Shown here piece by piece: positions 56,301-64,000 of a DNA stretch of 64,000 nucleotides. This DNA is from JAUMBM01 sp964645715. GTDB lineage: Bacteria; Bacteroidota; Bacteroidia; Chitinophagales; Saprospiraceae. Location of the stretch: the NCBI GenBank assembly GCA_964645715.1, contig CAZYAO010000021.1, positions 3,137 through 67,136 of the forward strand. The letters run 5' to 3'. The notes below the pieces were generated by a model. It was not told the DNA's origin and made no database searches. It saw only the letters and a program-made list of their open reading frames with translations. The position numbers and the translations under genes are program-made. Within the stretch, counting starts at the first letter, position 1, and each line of letters begins with the position of its first letter.

Positions 56301-57836
56301 TTACTTAATGCCGTGCATCATGCGCCGCAGCATGCTGCTCATCAGGAAGAGGATGGCAGCAGCAACACCCGTAAGGGCGATAAACACGGTGAAAAACTCG
56401 TAGAGATTGGTGATCTCATAGCCTAGGAAGTTAGTAGTCGCCGGACCCCCTTCGCCGCCTTCACCACCAGGGATGAGTGCACTCAGCGTACCTGCAAACT
56501 TGTTGGCGGCTGCGTTGGCCAGAAACCAAGTGCCCATCAGCAAAGATGAAAAACGCAGGGGAGCCAACTTTGACACCATGGCCAGACCAATCGGTGACAG
56601 GCACAGCTCGCCCATAGTGTGGAGGATATAGAGTGAAATCAGCCACCACATGCTGATCTTCACTGTACTATCGACACCATTGACACCAAGGGCAATCACC
56701 ACATATCCCAAGCACAGCAGGGCCAGACCCCAAGCCATCTTCATCGGAGAAGCGGGCTCAGCATTGTGCTTGTGAAGAAAATCCCACAAGAGGGTAAACA
56801 AAGGAGCTAATACAATGATAGCCAATGGATTGATTGACTGAAACCAGCTCGCAGGCATCACCCAGCCGCCAATATTTCTGTTGGTCTGCTGGTCTGCAAA
56901 CAATGTCAGGGAAGCGCCCGCCTGCTCGAAAGCACTCCAGAAGAAAATGACAAAAAACGCAAGGATTATGATTACGGCAATGCGTGAGCGCTCTTCTTTG
57001 GTGAGCGACTTGTCAAGAATGATGATAAGCGGCATGATAATCATCGCACCATAAATCAGGTAACCGACAACATCCAGATCGCTATTGAAAAGATTTTTGA
57101 AGCTAAGCAAGAAGAAGATAACAACCAAAGACCCGACGATAATCAGCAGGTTTTTCAGATCCAGCTTTTGCACAGGCATACCAACCGGCTCACCATCAGG
57201 CCCTACCAGGTACTTATTTTTTAGCAGCTCAAAAGAAATCGTACTGATGACCATACCAATGCCGGCTGCCAAAAAGCCCCACTTGAAGTCTGCAATATTG
57301 CCCGTATCTCCCAATCCCCCACACACCAGCGGAGAGAAGAACGCTCCCAGGTTGATCCCCATATAAAAAATGGTGAACGCACTGTCGACCCGACGGTCAC
57401 CCTGCGGATACAGCTGACCTACCATCGTAGAGATATTGGGCTTGAAGAAACCGTTGCCAACGATCAGCACCGTAAGCCCCGCCCACATCATGGTCGTTGC
57501 CAACGAAGGATTCGACAGAAGGCTGCCGCACAAAAACATCATAAACTGCCCGATGGCCATGAGGATACCCCCGATCAGGATACTCCGTCGATTGCCTAGA
57601 TAGCGGTCGCACAAATATCCACCCAACAAGGGTGTCAGGTATACAAGCCCCGTGAAACTTCCGTAAATATTTGATGCCTCCTGGCTGTTAAATACCAGCG
57701 CCTTGGTCAGGAACAGGATGAAGATAGCGCGCATACCATAGTAGCTAAAGCGCTCCCACATCTCCGTGAAAAAGAGCACATAAAGCCCCCTGGGGTGCCC
57801 CGTGGCAGCGGCTCCTGCTGTGTTATTGTTTGTCAT
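56301..57836 (-). CDS. POT/PTR2 family peptide transporter (second copy)
   Basis: A 511-residue proton-coupled oligopeptide transporter. The signature is in FTEMWERFSYYGMRAIFILF, which keeps the canonical ERFSYYG, unlike the first copy. Further blocks are GGYLCDRYLGNRRSILIGG, GNGFFKPNISTMVGQLYPQG, FTIFYMGINLGAFFSPLVCG, FWSAFEQAGASLTLFADQQT and LHTMGELCLSPIGLAMVSKL. A Gly-rich stretch (IPGGEGGEGGPATTNFLG) interrupts the last helices. The pair probably arose by duplication and serves di- and tripeptide import. Confidence 0.94.
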   Translation of the reverse strand: MTNNNTAGAAATGHPRGLYVLFFTEMWERFSYYGMRAIFILFLTKALVFNSQEASNIYGSFTGLVYLTPLLGGYLCDRYLGNRRSILIGGILMAIGQFMMFLCGSLLSNPSLATTMMWAGLTVLIVGNGFFKPNISTMVGQLYPQGDRRVDSAFTIFYMGINLGAFFSPLVCGGLGDTGNIADFKWGFLAAGIGMVISTISFELLKNKYLVGPDGEPVGMPVQKLDLKNLLIIVGSLVVIFFLLSFKNLFNSDLDVVGYLIYGAMIIMPLIIILDKSLTKEERSRIAVIIILAFFVIFFWSAFEQAGASLTLFADQQTNRNIGGWVMPASWFQSINPLAIIVLAPLFTLLWDFLHKHNAEPASPMKMAWGLALLCLGYVVIALGVNGVDSTVKISMWWLISLYILHTMGELCLSPIGLAMVSKLAPLRFSSLLMGTWFLANAAANKFAGTLSALIPGGEGGEGGPATTNFLGYEITNLYEFFTVFIALTGVAAAILFLMSSMLRRMMHGIK

Positions 57837-57848
57837 ATTAACCCGTAT

Positions 57849-57904
57849 CGTTGGTGAAATAATAGCAAATGTAAAATTTTTTACCTATTATTTGCTTACC
57901 AACG
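57849..57904. repeat. Inverted repeat upstream of the second transporter
   Basis: CGTTGGT-GAAATAATA (57849-57864) faces TATTATTTG-CTTACCAACG (57886-57904), an interrupted palindrome. It spans the minus-strand TACATTTG box (57873-57866) about 30 bp upstream of the transporter start, so it may be a regulatory site. Confidence 0.5.
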
Positions 57905-58009
57905 GAGAAAATATGCCGTCACCGGGCCAGAACCAGTAGATTATAGCGCCCATGAATCATCAAAAGCAGGGTGTCCGGACTGTTTGTCAACAGCTTAGCA
58001 GGTATTCCT

Positions 58010-58903
58010 TCAGGCCTGACTCAGTTCTTCTGCCAGCCATACAAGACTGCCCGCCGTCGGCAGGTCATTTTGGGCCAGCGCCTGCCGCGCTCGCTCGTGC
58101 AGGCGATCAATCACTCGCTCTTCCTGCAGAATCGCCTCAATAGCAGGCTGTTTCTTTATTGCTTCTATACTTTCGTGCTGGGGCACGGCTGTCAGCGATG
58201 CCAGATAGCCCAGATCGTTGCCGGTGAGTACCCGACTGTTGCGCGCTGATGGCGGCAACTGCGAAAAGCCGATGCCCATCTGTGTCATATCCTGAAAAAT
58301 CACTTCCACTGCTTCTCCACTGGCACGAGTATAGTAAGCAGCCCCCATACGCCCCATCAGGTCTATTTTGTGAGGGTCAATACGCCCTCGCTCATCCAGC
58401 ACCGACTCCTGTATGTGCAACTTTACAATCTCGCAAATAATCAGATGGCCAGCTCCCCCCTTATCCCCGAGCGTTATCACATCCTGCACTTTACACTCCA
58501 ACTGCACAGGGCTTTCCGCCACCCGGGCAGGTTTTACCAGGCTGGAAGGCAGCGGGCTCAGCCCTGCCATTTCGAACTCATCGACCGTGGGCGGGTAGTT
58601 GATGCTGCATAGTGCCATCTGCCGGACAATCGCATGGCTTACCATATTGATTACACACTCCCGCGTAGCCAGAATGTTATGCAGCGTATCCTTGGTCGTA
58701 TTATTGACCTCTCGGCGATTGGACGAAAAGACACAAATAGGCGGATTGGAGCTAAAAACATTGAAAAAGCTATAGGGCGCGAGATTGGGTATCCCCTCGG
58801 CATCAACGGTACTTACAAAGGCAATAGGCCGGGGAGCCACAGCACTTACAAGATACTGATGCAACTGCGCAGTGGGGATAGAAGCAGGATCGATAGAAAG
58901 CAT
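58010..58903 (-). CDS. Flavin reductase family protein
   Basis: A 297-residue FMN-binding protein. The split-barrel flavin reductase domain (residues 1-190) shows LVSAVAPRPIAFVSTVDAEG, NLAPYSFFNVFSSNPPICVF and GAGHLIICEIVKLHIQESVL. A helical C-terminal extension of about 100 residues follows (LASLTAVPQHESIEAIKKQP). It may supply reduced flavin or reduce small substrates; the partner is unknown. On the minus strand TACTTTTG (58929-58922) is a plausible -7 box 19 bp upstream of the start. It is 68 bp downstream of clpB. Confidence 0.9.
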   Translation of the reverse strand: MLSIDPASIPTAQLHQYLVSAVAPRPIAFVSTVDAEGIPNLAPYSFFNVFSSNPPICVFSSNRREVNNTTKDTLHNILATRECVINMVSHAIVRQMALCSINYPPTVDEFEMAGLSPLPSSLVKPARVAESPVQLECKVQDVITLGDKGGAGHLIICEIVKLHIQESVLDERGRIDPHKIDLMGRMGAAYYTRASGEAVEVIFQDMTQMGIGFSQLPPSARNSRVLTGNDLGYLASLTAVPQHESIEAIKKQPAIEAILQEERVIDRLHERARQALAQNDLPTAGSLVWLAEELSQA

Positions 58904-58971
58904 GTGGCGGATAATTTACTGCAAAAGTAATGCGTGCTGACGACACAGCCCGTAACATTTATCACCTTGGC

Positions 58972-61785
58972 TTAGGGCTGCCCCTCCGGTGCATTATCCT
59001 CATTCTTTTCTCCCCCTTCAAAATCATCAACTGCCCTCAACAACTCATCGGTGGCACGCTCCAGCGCTGCGACCTCCGCTGTGCGCTCTGTTTCTTTTTT
59101 GCGCCGGCGCCGGCGCGCAGGTGCTACTTCCCCTTCGGGAGTGGGGGTGGGTAAAAAAGCTGCCGCAGCGGCCGCGTCGGGCGGCACTTTGCTAAAAACC
59201 AGCGCGTCCTCGTGCATATCTGCATAAATAGTATCGCCCGATACAAAGGTGGCCCGCAACAGTTCTTTCGACAGCGGGTCAACCAGCAGTTGCTGCAACG
59301 CCCTTTTCATGGGCCGGGCGCCAAACTGAGGATCGTAACCCCGCTCGGCCAACCAGCCGAGAGCCCCGTTACTAAGTTGCAGTGACATCCCTTGCCGGGA
59401 CAACAGTTTATCTGTTTTCTTGAGCAACAGCAACAATATCTGCTGAATATCCTCCCGGGAAAGCGGTGTGAACATGATGCGGTCGTCAATGCGGTTGAGA
59501 AACTCCGGCCGCAGATGCTGCTTAAGCAGGCTAAAAACTTCCTCCCGGGTGGTCTCCACGACTTCTTTGGTCTTCACCGCACTCAATACCTCCAAATCCT
59601 CAAAATTTTCAAGTATTGTCTCCGCCCCCAGGTTGGACGTCATGATAATGATGGCGTGGGTAAAGTCTGCAACACGTCCCTTACTATCGGTAAGCCTGCC
59701 ATCATCAAGCACTTGCAGCAGAAGATTGAATGTATCGGGATGGGCTTTTTCGATTTCGTCGAGCAGGATAACCGAGTAGGGACGGCGGCGGAGCGCCTCT
59801 GTCAGCTGCCCTCCTTCCTCATAGCCAACATAACCCGGCGGAGCGCCCACCAGTCGGCTCACTGCGTGTTGCTCCATATACTCGCTCATATCAATGCGGG
59901 TGAGCGCTTTTTCATCATCAAACAGTACCTCCGCCAGCGCCTTTGCCAGCTCTGTTTTTCCCACCCCTGTAGGACCCAAAAAAATGAAAGAACCCACTGG
60001 CCTGTCCTGATCCTGCAGCCCGGCACGACTGCGGCGAACCGCATCGGCTACCGCCGTGACAGCCTCCTGCTGTCCTATCACCCGCTGCTGAAGTTCCTTT
60101 TCGAGGTACAGAATCTTCTCGCGCTCCTGCTGCAGCATTTTGGCAACGGGTATACCCGTCCACCGGCTCACTACGGCTGCAATATCATTGGCCGTCACCT
60201 GTTCATTGGTAAACCGCAGGTGTTCCGGCAGTCGCTCGATGGCCTCTTCCACTGCCTTGAGCTGTGAGCGCAAGGGCTGCTGCTCGCCGTAACGTATCTT
60301 GGCGACCGTCTCAAAATCGCTGTTTCTTTCAGCACGCTCAGCCTGCTGGTCAAGTTCGTCAAGCTGTTTTTTAATGGTCTGAAGCTGATCAATCAGTTCT
60401 TTTTCACTCTGCCACGCTGCCCGCAGACCATCGCGCTGCTCCTTGGCATTCGCAATCATGCCATTGATCGCCGCCAGCTGGACTTCATTGCGCTCGCGCT
60501 TGATGCCCTCCCTTTCAATTTCCAGCTGCCGCACCTTCCTGTCCCATTCGTCTACCTCGTCAGGTACCGAATCAAGCTCAAGGCGCAACTTTGCGGCTGC
60601 TTCATCGATGAGATCTATCGCCTTGTCTGGCAGGAATCGATCTGCTACGTAACGATGACTAAGCTGTGCCGCGGCAACCAACGCCTCATCGAGGATTTGT
60701 ATGCGGTGGTATACCTCATACCTTTCCTGTAGACCCCGCAGAATAGAGATTGTATCCTCCAACCCCGGCTCCTCTATCCTCACCGTCTGAAAGCGACGCA
60801 CCAGGGCTTTGTCCTGCTCAAAATATTTCTGGTACTCATCCAGCGTAGTAGCCCCTATGGTGCGGAGCTCTCCGCGCGCAAGCGCAGGCTTAAGTATATT
60901 GGCTGCGTCAATGGCACCATTACCCCCTCCGGCGCCAATGAGCGTATGTATTTCGTCTATAAAAAGGATTATCTCTCCGTTGGCGTCCGTCACCTCCTGA
61001 ATCACGCCTTTCAGCCGCTCTTCAAATTCTCCCTTAAATTTGGCGCCCGCTATAAGCCCGGCTATGTCCAACACAAATATTTTCTTACTGCGCAGATTCT
61101 CCGGCACATCACCTTTGACAATACGCCAGGCAATCCCTTCTACAATGGCGGTTTTGCCTACCCCCGCTTCGCCCACGAGTATGGGATTATTTTTCTTCCG
61201 ACGCGACAGTATATGCAGCACCCTGCGTATCTCTTCATCCCTGCCAACAATCGGATCCAGTTTGCCGTGCTCTGCTCTTTCATTGAGATTTACCGCAAAT
61301 TTGAGCAGTGCCTGGTAGTTGCTCTCTGACCCTTGCTGATCTACCTTCCGCCCTTTGCGCAACTCGAGGATTGAGGCTTTCAGTTTCTCAAAGGTTGCCC
61401 CTCCGTCCCGTAAAAGCCTTGCCCCGCGATCGGTTCCTTCCAAAATACCGAGCAGAATCAACTCTATGCTGATATACTCGTCACCAAAACTATTGAGCAA
61501 ATGCTTGGCTCTTGACAATGCCCTGTTGGCATCATTGGTCAGGTATTGCTTGTCTACCCCCTTTACTTTGGGGTACTCGAGGATAATTTTCTCCAGTGCT
61601 GACTGCAGTATGGGTACGTCTACCCCTGCCTTGGTCAACAGAAAAACAGCCACTGTTTCGTCTGTTGCCAATATACCTTTGAGCAGGTGGGTTGTATCTA
61701 CTTGCTGCTGTTCGATCGAGGCGGCTATCCGCTGTGCCTGCATGATCGCTTCTTGCGCCCTGGTGGTGAAATTATCGTAGGTCAT
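58972..61785 (-). CDS. clpB: ATP-dependent chaperone ClpB with C-terminal extension
   Basis: A 937-residue AAA+ disaggregase. The N domain is residues 1-150. The first ATPase has Walker A GEAGVGKTAIVEG and Walker B LFIDEIHTLIGAGG. A coiled-coil middle domain (about 410-540, rich in Arg, Glu and Gln) marks it as ClpB rather than ClpA/ClpC. The second ATPase has GPTGVGKTELAKAL and VILLDEIEKAH, plus PPGYVGYEEGGQLTEALRR and RPEFLNRIDD. Beyond the normal end (LVFSKV) it carries about 75 extra residues: a Pro/Ala linker, a basic cluster RRRRRKK and an acidic Asp/Glu-rich tail. It disaggregates proteins with DnaK. Confidence 0.95.
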   Translation of the reverse strand: MTYDNFTTRAQEAIMQAQRIAASIEQQQVDTTHLLKGILATDETVAVFLLTKAGVDVPILQSALEKIILEYPKVKGVDKQYLTNDANRALSRAKHLLNSFGDEYISIELILLGILEGTDRGARLLRDGGATFEKLKASILELRKGRKVDQQGSESNYQALLKFAVNLNERAEHGKLDPIVGRDEEIRRVLHILSRRKKNNPILVGEAGVGKTAIVEGIAWRIVKGDVPENLRSKKIFVLDIAGLIAGAKFKGEFEERLKGVIQEVTDANGEIILFIDEIHTLIGAGGGNGAIDAANILKPALARGELRTIGATTLDEYQKYFEQDKALVRRFQTVRIEEPGLEDTISILRGLQERYEVYHRIQILDEALVAAAQLSHRYVADRFLPDKAIDLIDEAAAKLRLELDSVPDEVDEWDRKVRQLEIEREGIKRERNEVQLAAINGMIANAKEQRDGLRAAWQSEKELIDQLQTIKKQLDELDQQAERAERNSDFETVAKIRYGEQQPLRSQLKAVEEAIERLPEHLRFTNEQVTANDIAAVVSRWTGIPVAKMLQQEREKILYLEKELQQRVIGQQEAVTAVADAVRRSRAGLQDQDRPVGSFIFLGPTGVGKTELAKALAEVLFDDEKALTRIDMSEYMEQHAVSRLVGAPPGYVGYEEGGQLTEALRRRPYSVILLDEIEKAHPDTFNLLLQVLDDGRLTDSKGRVADFTHAIIIMTSNLGAETILENFEDLEVLSAVKTKEVVETTREEVFSLLKQHLRPEFLNRIDDRIMFTPLSREDIQQILLLLLKKTDKLLSRQGMSLQLSNGALGWLAERGYDPQFGARPMKRALQQLLVDPLSKELLRATFVSGDTIYADMHEDALVFSKVPPDAAAAAAFLPTPTPEGEVAPARRRRRKKETERTAEVAALERATDELLRAVDDFEGGEKNEDNAPEGQP

Positions 61786-61845
61786 TTACCTGAAAATAAT
61801 GATTGAATTGTCCGAATGGTGGCTACTATTTGGCATAAAGCCGTC

Positions 61846-61889
61846 TCAAAAATCTCTTTGTCGGCTGTCGCCGACAAAGAGATTTTTGA
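61846..61889. repeat. Type A hairpin, perfect 20-bp stem
   Basis: TCAAAAATCTCTTTGTCGGC (61846-61865), loop TGTC, exact complement at 61870-61889. It lies between the T9SS protein gene and clpB, both on the minus strand. Confidence 0.88.
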
Positions 61890-61892
61890 ATC

Positions 61893-61939
61893 AATCGTTA
61901 CCCTTTTGATTTTTAAAAAAAATCAAAAGGGTAACGATT
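61893..61939. repeat. Type B hairpin, perfect 22-bp stem
   Basis: AATCGTTACCCTTTTGATTT (61893-61912) plus TT pairs exactly through 61939; the loop is three to four A. It is adjacent to the type A hairpin at 61846. Together they form the clearest A+B pair in the window. Confidence 0.88.
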
Positions 61940-61971
61940 CGGGCAGCGTTTTTCCCCTGCACCACCACCTG

Positions 61972-62859
61972 CTACTTAACGATAGGCAGACGCACTGCAT
62001 TGTCGACACCGTCATTAATTTCCAACCAGTACATGCCTGCTGGTAACCACTGTACATCCATCGTCCAGTTGCTTTGGCCGGGCGCGATCAGCCTGTGGTC
62101 CCCTTTGACCAAACGGCCATTGGCATCGTATAAGTTTACCTGTGCAGAAAAACTGCTGTGCCCCTCTAATGCAATGGTCAATTGATCTTTGACAGGGTTG
62201 GGAAATGCTTTTACCGCAAAATTCACCCTGCTTACCTCATTGTCCGATGAGGTGAGCTCTGCTATTGTAAAGGGCGTGCTGAGACTTGCCGTTGCGTCTC
62301 CACTGGTACCTCCATTGTTATTGGTTGCCAGACCAGCGGCATAAAATCGTACATCGCCGCTACCCGCTGCAGGTGCCGTCCATGGCGTACGGAAGGTATT
62401 TGATGAACTTTTGACAGCCTGCTCCGCATACTGTCGGTTATTGATGGGGGTAACACGAATACCTGTTGCTGTACTGAAACTACCTGCCTGTGTGTTGGCA
62501 CTACCAGTGAGTGCTACCGCCTGAAAGCCGTAGCGCGATGCTGCCGTCTGCGTGTTTACTACAACCTCCAGCTGATAGCTCATACCAGGTACATAGGAGG
62601 TAACCTGCTGTCCTGTAGTACTAAGAAGACGTACACTCAAACTAGGATTATAATTACTCCCACCTGAGTGGCAACTGTTGCAGGATCCCTGCGCAAAAGG
62701 ACTTCCTCCTGTACGATCAGCTCCCTGATTGAGCCCCGCACCAGTAGAATTACCCAGAATACCCAAGGTTAACGCAAATAAACCCATCGGGTAGATCCAA
62801 ATGCGGTTTTTTTGAAAAAAAACCCTGGTTCTGGTCATTGAGAAGTAGCCGTTTTTCAT
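61972..62859 (-). CDS. T9SS-sorted extracellular protein with CxxCH motif
   Basis: A 295-residue exported protein. A positively charged N-terminus is followed by a hydrophobic signal (YPMGLFALTLGILGNSTGAG). Near residue 60 is GSCNSCHSGGSNYNP, a CxxCH c-type haem motif. A beta-sandwich reminiscent of choice-of-anchor/Reeler-like domains spans residues 70-205 (GMSYQLEVVVNTQTAASRYG, GDVRFYAAGLATNNN). The C-terminus is a type A sorting domain (AFPNPVKDQLTIALEG ... LPAGMYWLEINDG). T9SS export to the cell surface is inferred. Start codons at 62859 and 62838 are both possible. Confidence 0.88.
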   Translation of the reverse strand: MKNGYFSMTRTRVFFQKNRIWIYPMGLFALTLGILGNSTGAGLNQGADRTGGSPFAQGSCNSCHSGGSNYNPSLSVRLLSTTGQQVTSYVPGMSYQLEVVVNTQTAASRYGFQAVALTGSANTQAGSFSTATGIRVTPINNRQYAEQAVKSSSNTFRTPWTAPAAGSGDVRFYAAGLATNNNGGTSGDATASLSTPFTIAELTSSDNEVSRVNFAVKAFPNPVKDQLTIALEGHSSFSAQVNLYDANGRLVKGDHRLIAPGQSNWTMDVQWLPAGMYWLEINDGVDNAVRLPIVK

Positions 62860-63050
62860 TGTCCGTATTTTTTTAAAAGATTAGTGCATGTATCAATGCA
62901 ATACTAAGTATATGCTTTGGTTATACAATCACCATTCTGTAAAGTTTATGCGTACCCCCTGACATTTATATACTGAGCTACCCTTTCTTTCCCAAACATC
63001 TACCTGTCCGCCTTTTACCTCTTATTGACCTAATTTTTTCAAAAAAAAAA

Positions 63051-63111
63051 GAAGCTGTTTTGAAACAGTCTTTGGTGGCTGCGCCACCAAAGACTGTTTC
63101 AAAACAGCTTC
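63051..63111. repeat. Type A hairpin, perfect 29-bp stem
   Basis: GAAGCTGTTTTGAAACAGTC (63051-63070) continues through TTTGGTGGC to 63079 and is exactly complementary to 63083-63111, with a three-base loop. It is the longest hairpin in the window, placed 27 bp past the stop of the T9SS fragment gene. A run of ten A precedes it. Confidence 0.9.
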
Positions 63112-63137
63112 CTCAGAAAACTTACAATATTTCCCGT

Positions 63138-64000
63138 CTATTCTACTACAATCATCCGCTTGCTCGCTGTGTACTCACCACAGCGCAAGGTATAGGTCAC
63201 CACGCCTGTCATGCCCAGTTCCCTCGCCCGCACGCGGTATTCGTGGTAGCCAGCTGCCAAAGTGCCCTGCATCACCTGCAAGGTACGGCCCAGGCCGTCC
63301 TGCAGGCTCAGCGTGACTGGCCCCCCATTGGCCAGGTAAAAACGTATCACCGTTTCTTCCACAAAGGGATTCGGCTGGTTCTGGTACAGCGTGTTTGTCA
63401 ACTGTATCGCTTCGGGCTGCACAAAGGCAAGGCCCACTTCCTTCAGTTCTCCGCTGCGGCCATAGGCCTCTGCCAGCGTATAGCGGCTGCTGATGCTCAG
63501 CACCTCGCGCAGGCGTACACTCGCCTTCGCACGAATTACCAGCTCATACAGCACGTCTTCATCGCTGATACTACCGTCGGCCTGTCCTGTCGACCAGTTC
63601 CAGCTGCTCGTAAGACTGCCTTCGCTCAGGTAACGCTGACCCAAGTGGGCCTCGCCCACCGCGGCAGGTATCACCTGTTCGATCGTGGCTGCCGTCGTGT
63701 TCAGCTGCAGTGTGTACTGGTAGCCCTGTACTTTGGCAAGTTCCCGTGCCCGTACCGCTACCCGCACTACTTCGCCGGCTTTCAGCGCTGCATCTGCTAC
63801 CTCCAGTTCGAAGCGGCCGTTCATGCTCCGCTCCTCCGTGGCCAGCAGGTTGGCCTGCGCACTGCCGTTGACATCCCCTATCTTCACAGCGATGAAGTCA
63901 GCACCCAGCACCTCAGATCCCAGGTTATTGTAGTTCAGCACTTCAGGGAAGGCTGCAAACCATGGGTTGGTCGGTACGGGGAACACATAGCTCGCCGGGA
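63138..64000 (-). CDS. C-terminal fragment of a large T9SS-sorted surface protein (partial at window edge)
   Basis: At least 287 residues; the frame stays open to the window edge, so the start lies outside. The first visible part (NYNNLGSEVLGADFIAVKIG DVNGSAQAN) resembles the dockerin-like/Ca-binding GDVNG element found before sorting domains. A beta-sandwich domain of about 120 residues follows (VRVAVRARELAKVQGYQYTL, DEDVLYELVIRAKASVRLR), like cohesin or Big-type folds. The last 85 residues are a type A T9SS sorting domain (NQPNPFVEETVIRFYLANGG ... GEYTASKRMIVVE). It is a surface or secreted protein; the catalytic or adhesive part is not visible. Confidence 0.85.
   Translation of the reverse strand, partial: PASYVFPVPTNPWFAAFPEVLNYNNLGSEVLGADFIAVKIGDVNGSAQANLLATEERSMNGRFELEVADAALKAGEVVRVAVRARELAKVQGYQYTLQLNTTAATIEQVIPAAVGEAHLGQRYLSEGSLTSSWNWSTGQADGSISDEDVLYELVIRAKASVRLREVLSISSRYTLAEAYGRSGELKEVGLAFVQPEAIQLTNTLYQNQPNPFVEETVIRFYLANGGPVTLSLQDGLGRTLQVMQGTLAAGYHEYRVRARELGMTGVVTYTLRCGEYTASKRMIVVE

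Noticed and set aside
1..64000. tRNA or rRNA genes
   Set aside because: No cloverleaf with a conserved TTC/GGTTC-type T-arm and no rRNA segments were recognised in the intergenic regions.

Overview
The window reads as chromosomal DNA from a Bacteroidota bacterium, probably of the Saprospiria/Saprospiraceae type; that placement is inference from gene content, not from a search. Supporting signs are proteins with C-terminal type IX secretion (T9SS) sorting domains, lineage-typical small families (DUF5606, DUF6122 and DUF3127 proteins), OmpA proteins with PD40 or thrombospondin type 3 repeats, a one-chain alpha-beta 2-oxoacid dehydrogenase E1, the absence of obvious Shine-Dalgarno sequences, and many promoters of the Bacteroidota form TTG-N17-20-TAnnTTTG (often TATCTTTG or TACCTTTG) just upstream of genes. 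I see no rRNA, tRNA, CRISPR array, phage or insertion sequence. One 100-N assembly gap interrupts a thiolase-like gene.

Layout. 0-6 kb: an unrecognised helical protein, then a minus-strand run of a thiolase-fold protein whose usual catalytic residues are all replaced, histidine ammonia-lyase and an M48 metalloprotease lipoprotein. 6-16 kb: a DUF6122 membrane protein, a T9SS-exported esterase, rsmG, a DUF3127 protein with an SSB-like tail, a TSP3-repeat OmpA protein, a TetR regulator with a paaE-like oxidoreductase, rpsT, a BioD/Pta-N-like ATPase and a haem-binding protein. 16-26 kb: lnt-corA, a mercaptopyruvate sulfurtransferase, an LptF/G permease with a PAP2 phosphatase, cutC, and a periplasmic adaptor with TolC. 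26-41 kb: a GH57/DUF3536 protein coupled to a PAS histidine kinase, a DUF5606 protein, an M3 peptidase, an OmpA-PD40 protein, folE and a PTPS/QueD homologue, der, a WG-repeat protein and the fused E1. 41-51 kb: a class A PBP, a sugar nucleotidyltransferase, fumarylacetoacetase, an RsmI-like methyltransferase, scpA, a bactofilin, atpZ/atpI-like genes, a biotinyl carrier, a SET-domain protein and an ACMSD-like amidohydrolase. 51-64 kb: a coiled-coil lipoprotein, a nucleoside transporter, guanine deaminase, two POT peptide transporters, a flavin reductase, ClpB and two T9SS cargo proteins, the last one cut by the window edge.

Functional themes. Amino-acid and aromatic breakdown recurs in scattered genes (HutH, fumarylacetoacetase, ACMSD-like, PaaE-like, the branched-chain-type E1, two peptide transporters, M3 and M48 peptidases), as expected of a heterotroph that uses protein. 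Envelope functions (Lnt, LptF/G, PBP1a, OmpA proteins, adaptor/TolC) are the second theme.

The most unusual signal is non-coding. More than a dozen intergenic regions carry a long near-perfect hairpin ending in a shared top stem, roughly CTTTGGCGGC-N4-GCCGCCAAAG (type A), often beside an AT-rich hairpin built on TTTTTGATTTTT/AAAAATCAAAAA (type B). The lower stems differ from locus to locus but keep pairing. At two places the A+B unit is tandemly duplicated, and one set lies between divergent genes, where simple terminators are not expected. A second oddity is three genes whose 3' ends, including the stop codon region, are imperfectly duplicated just downstream.
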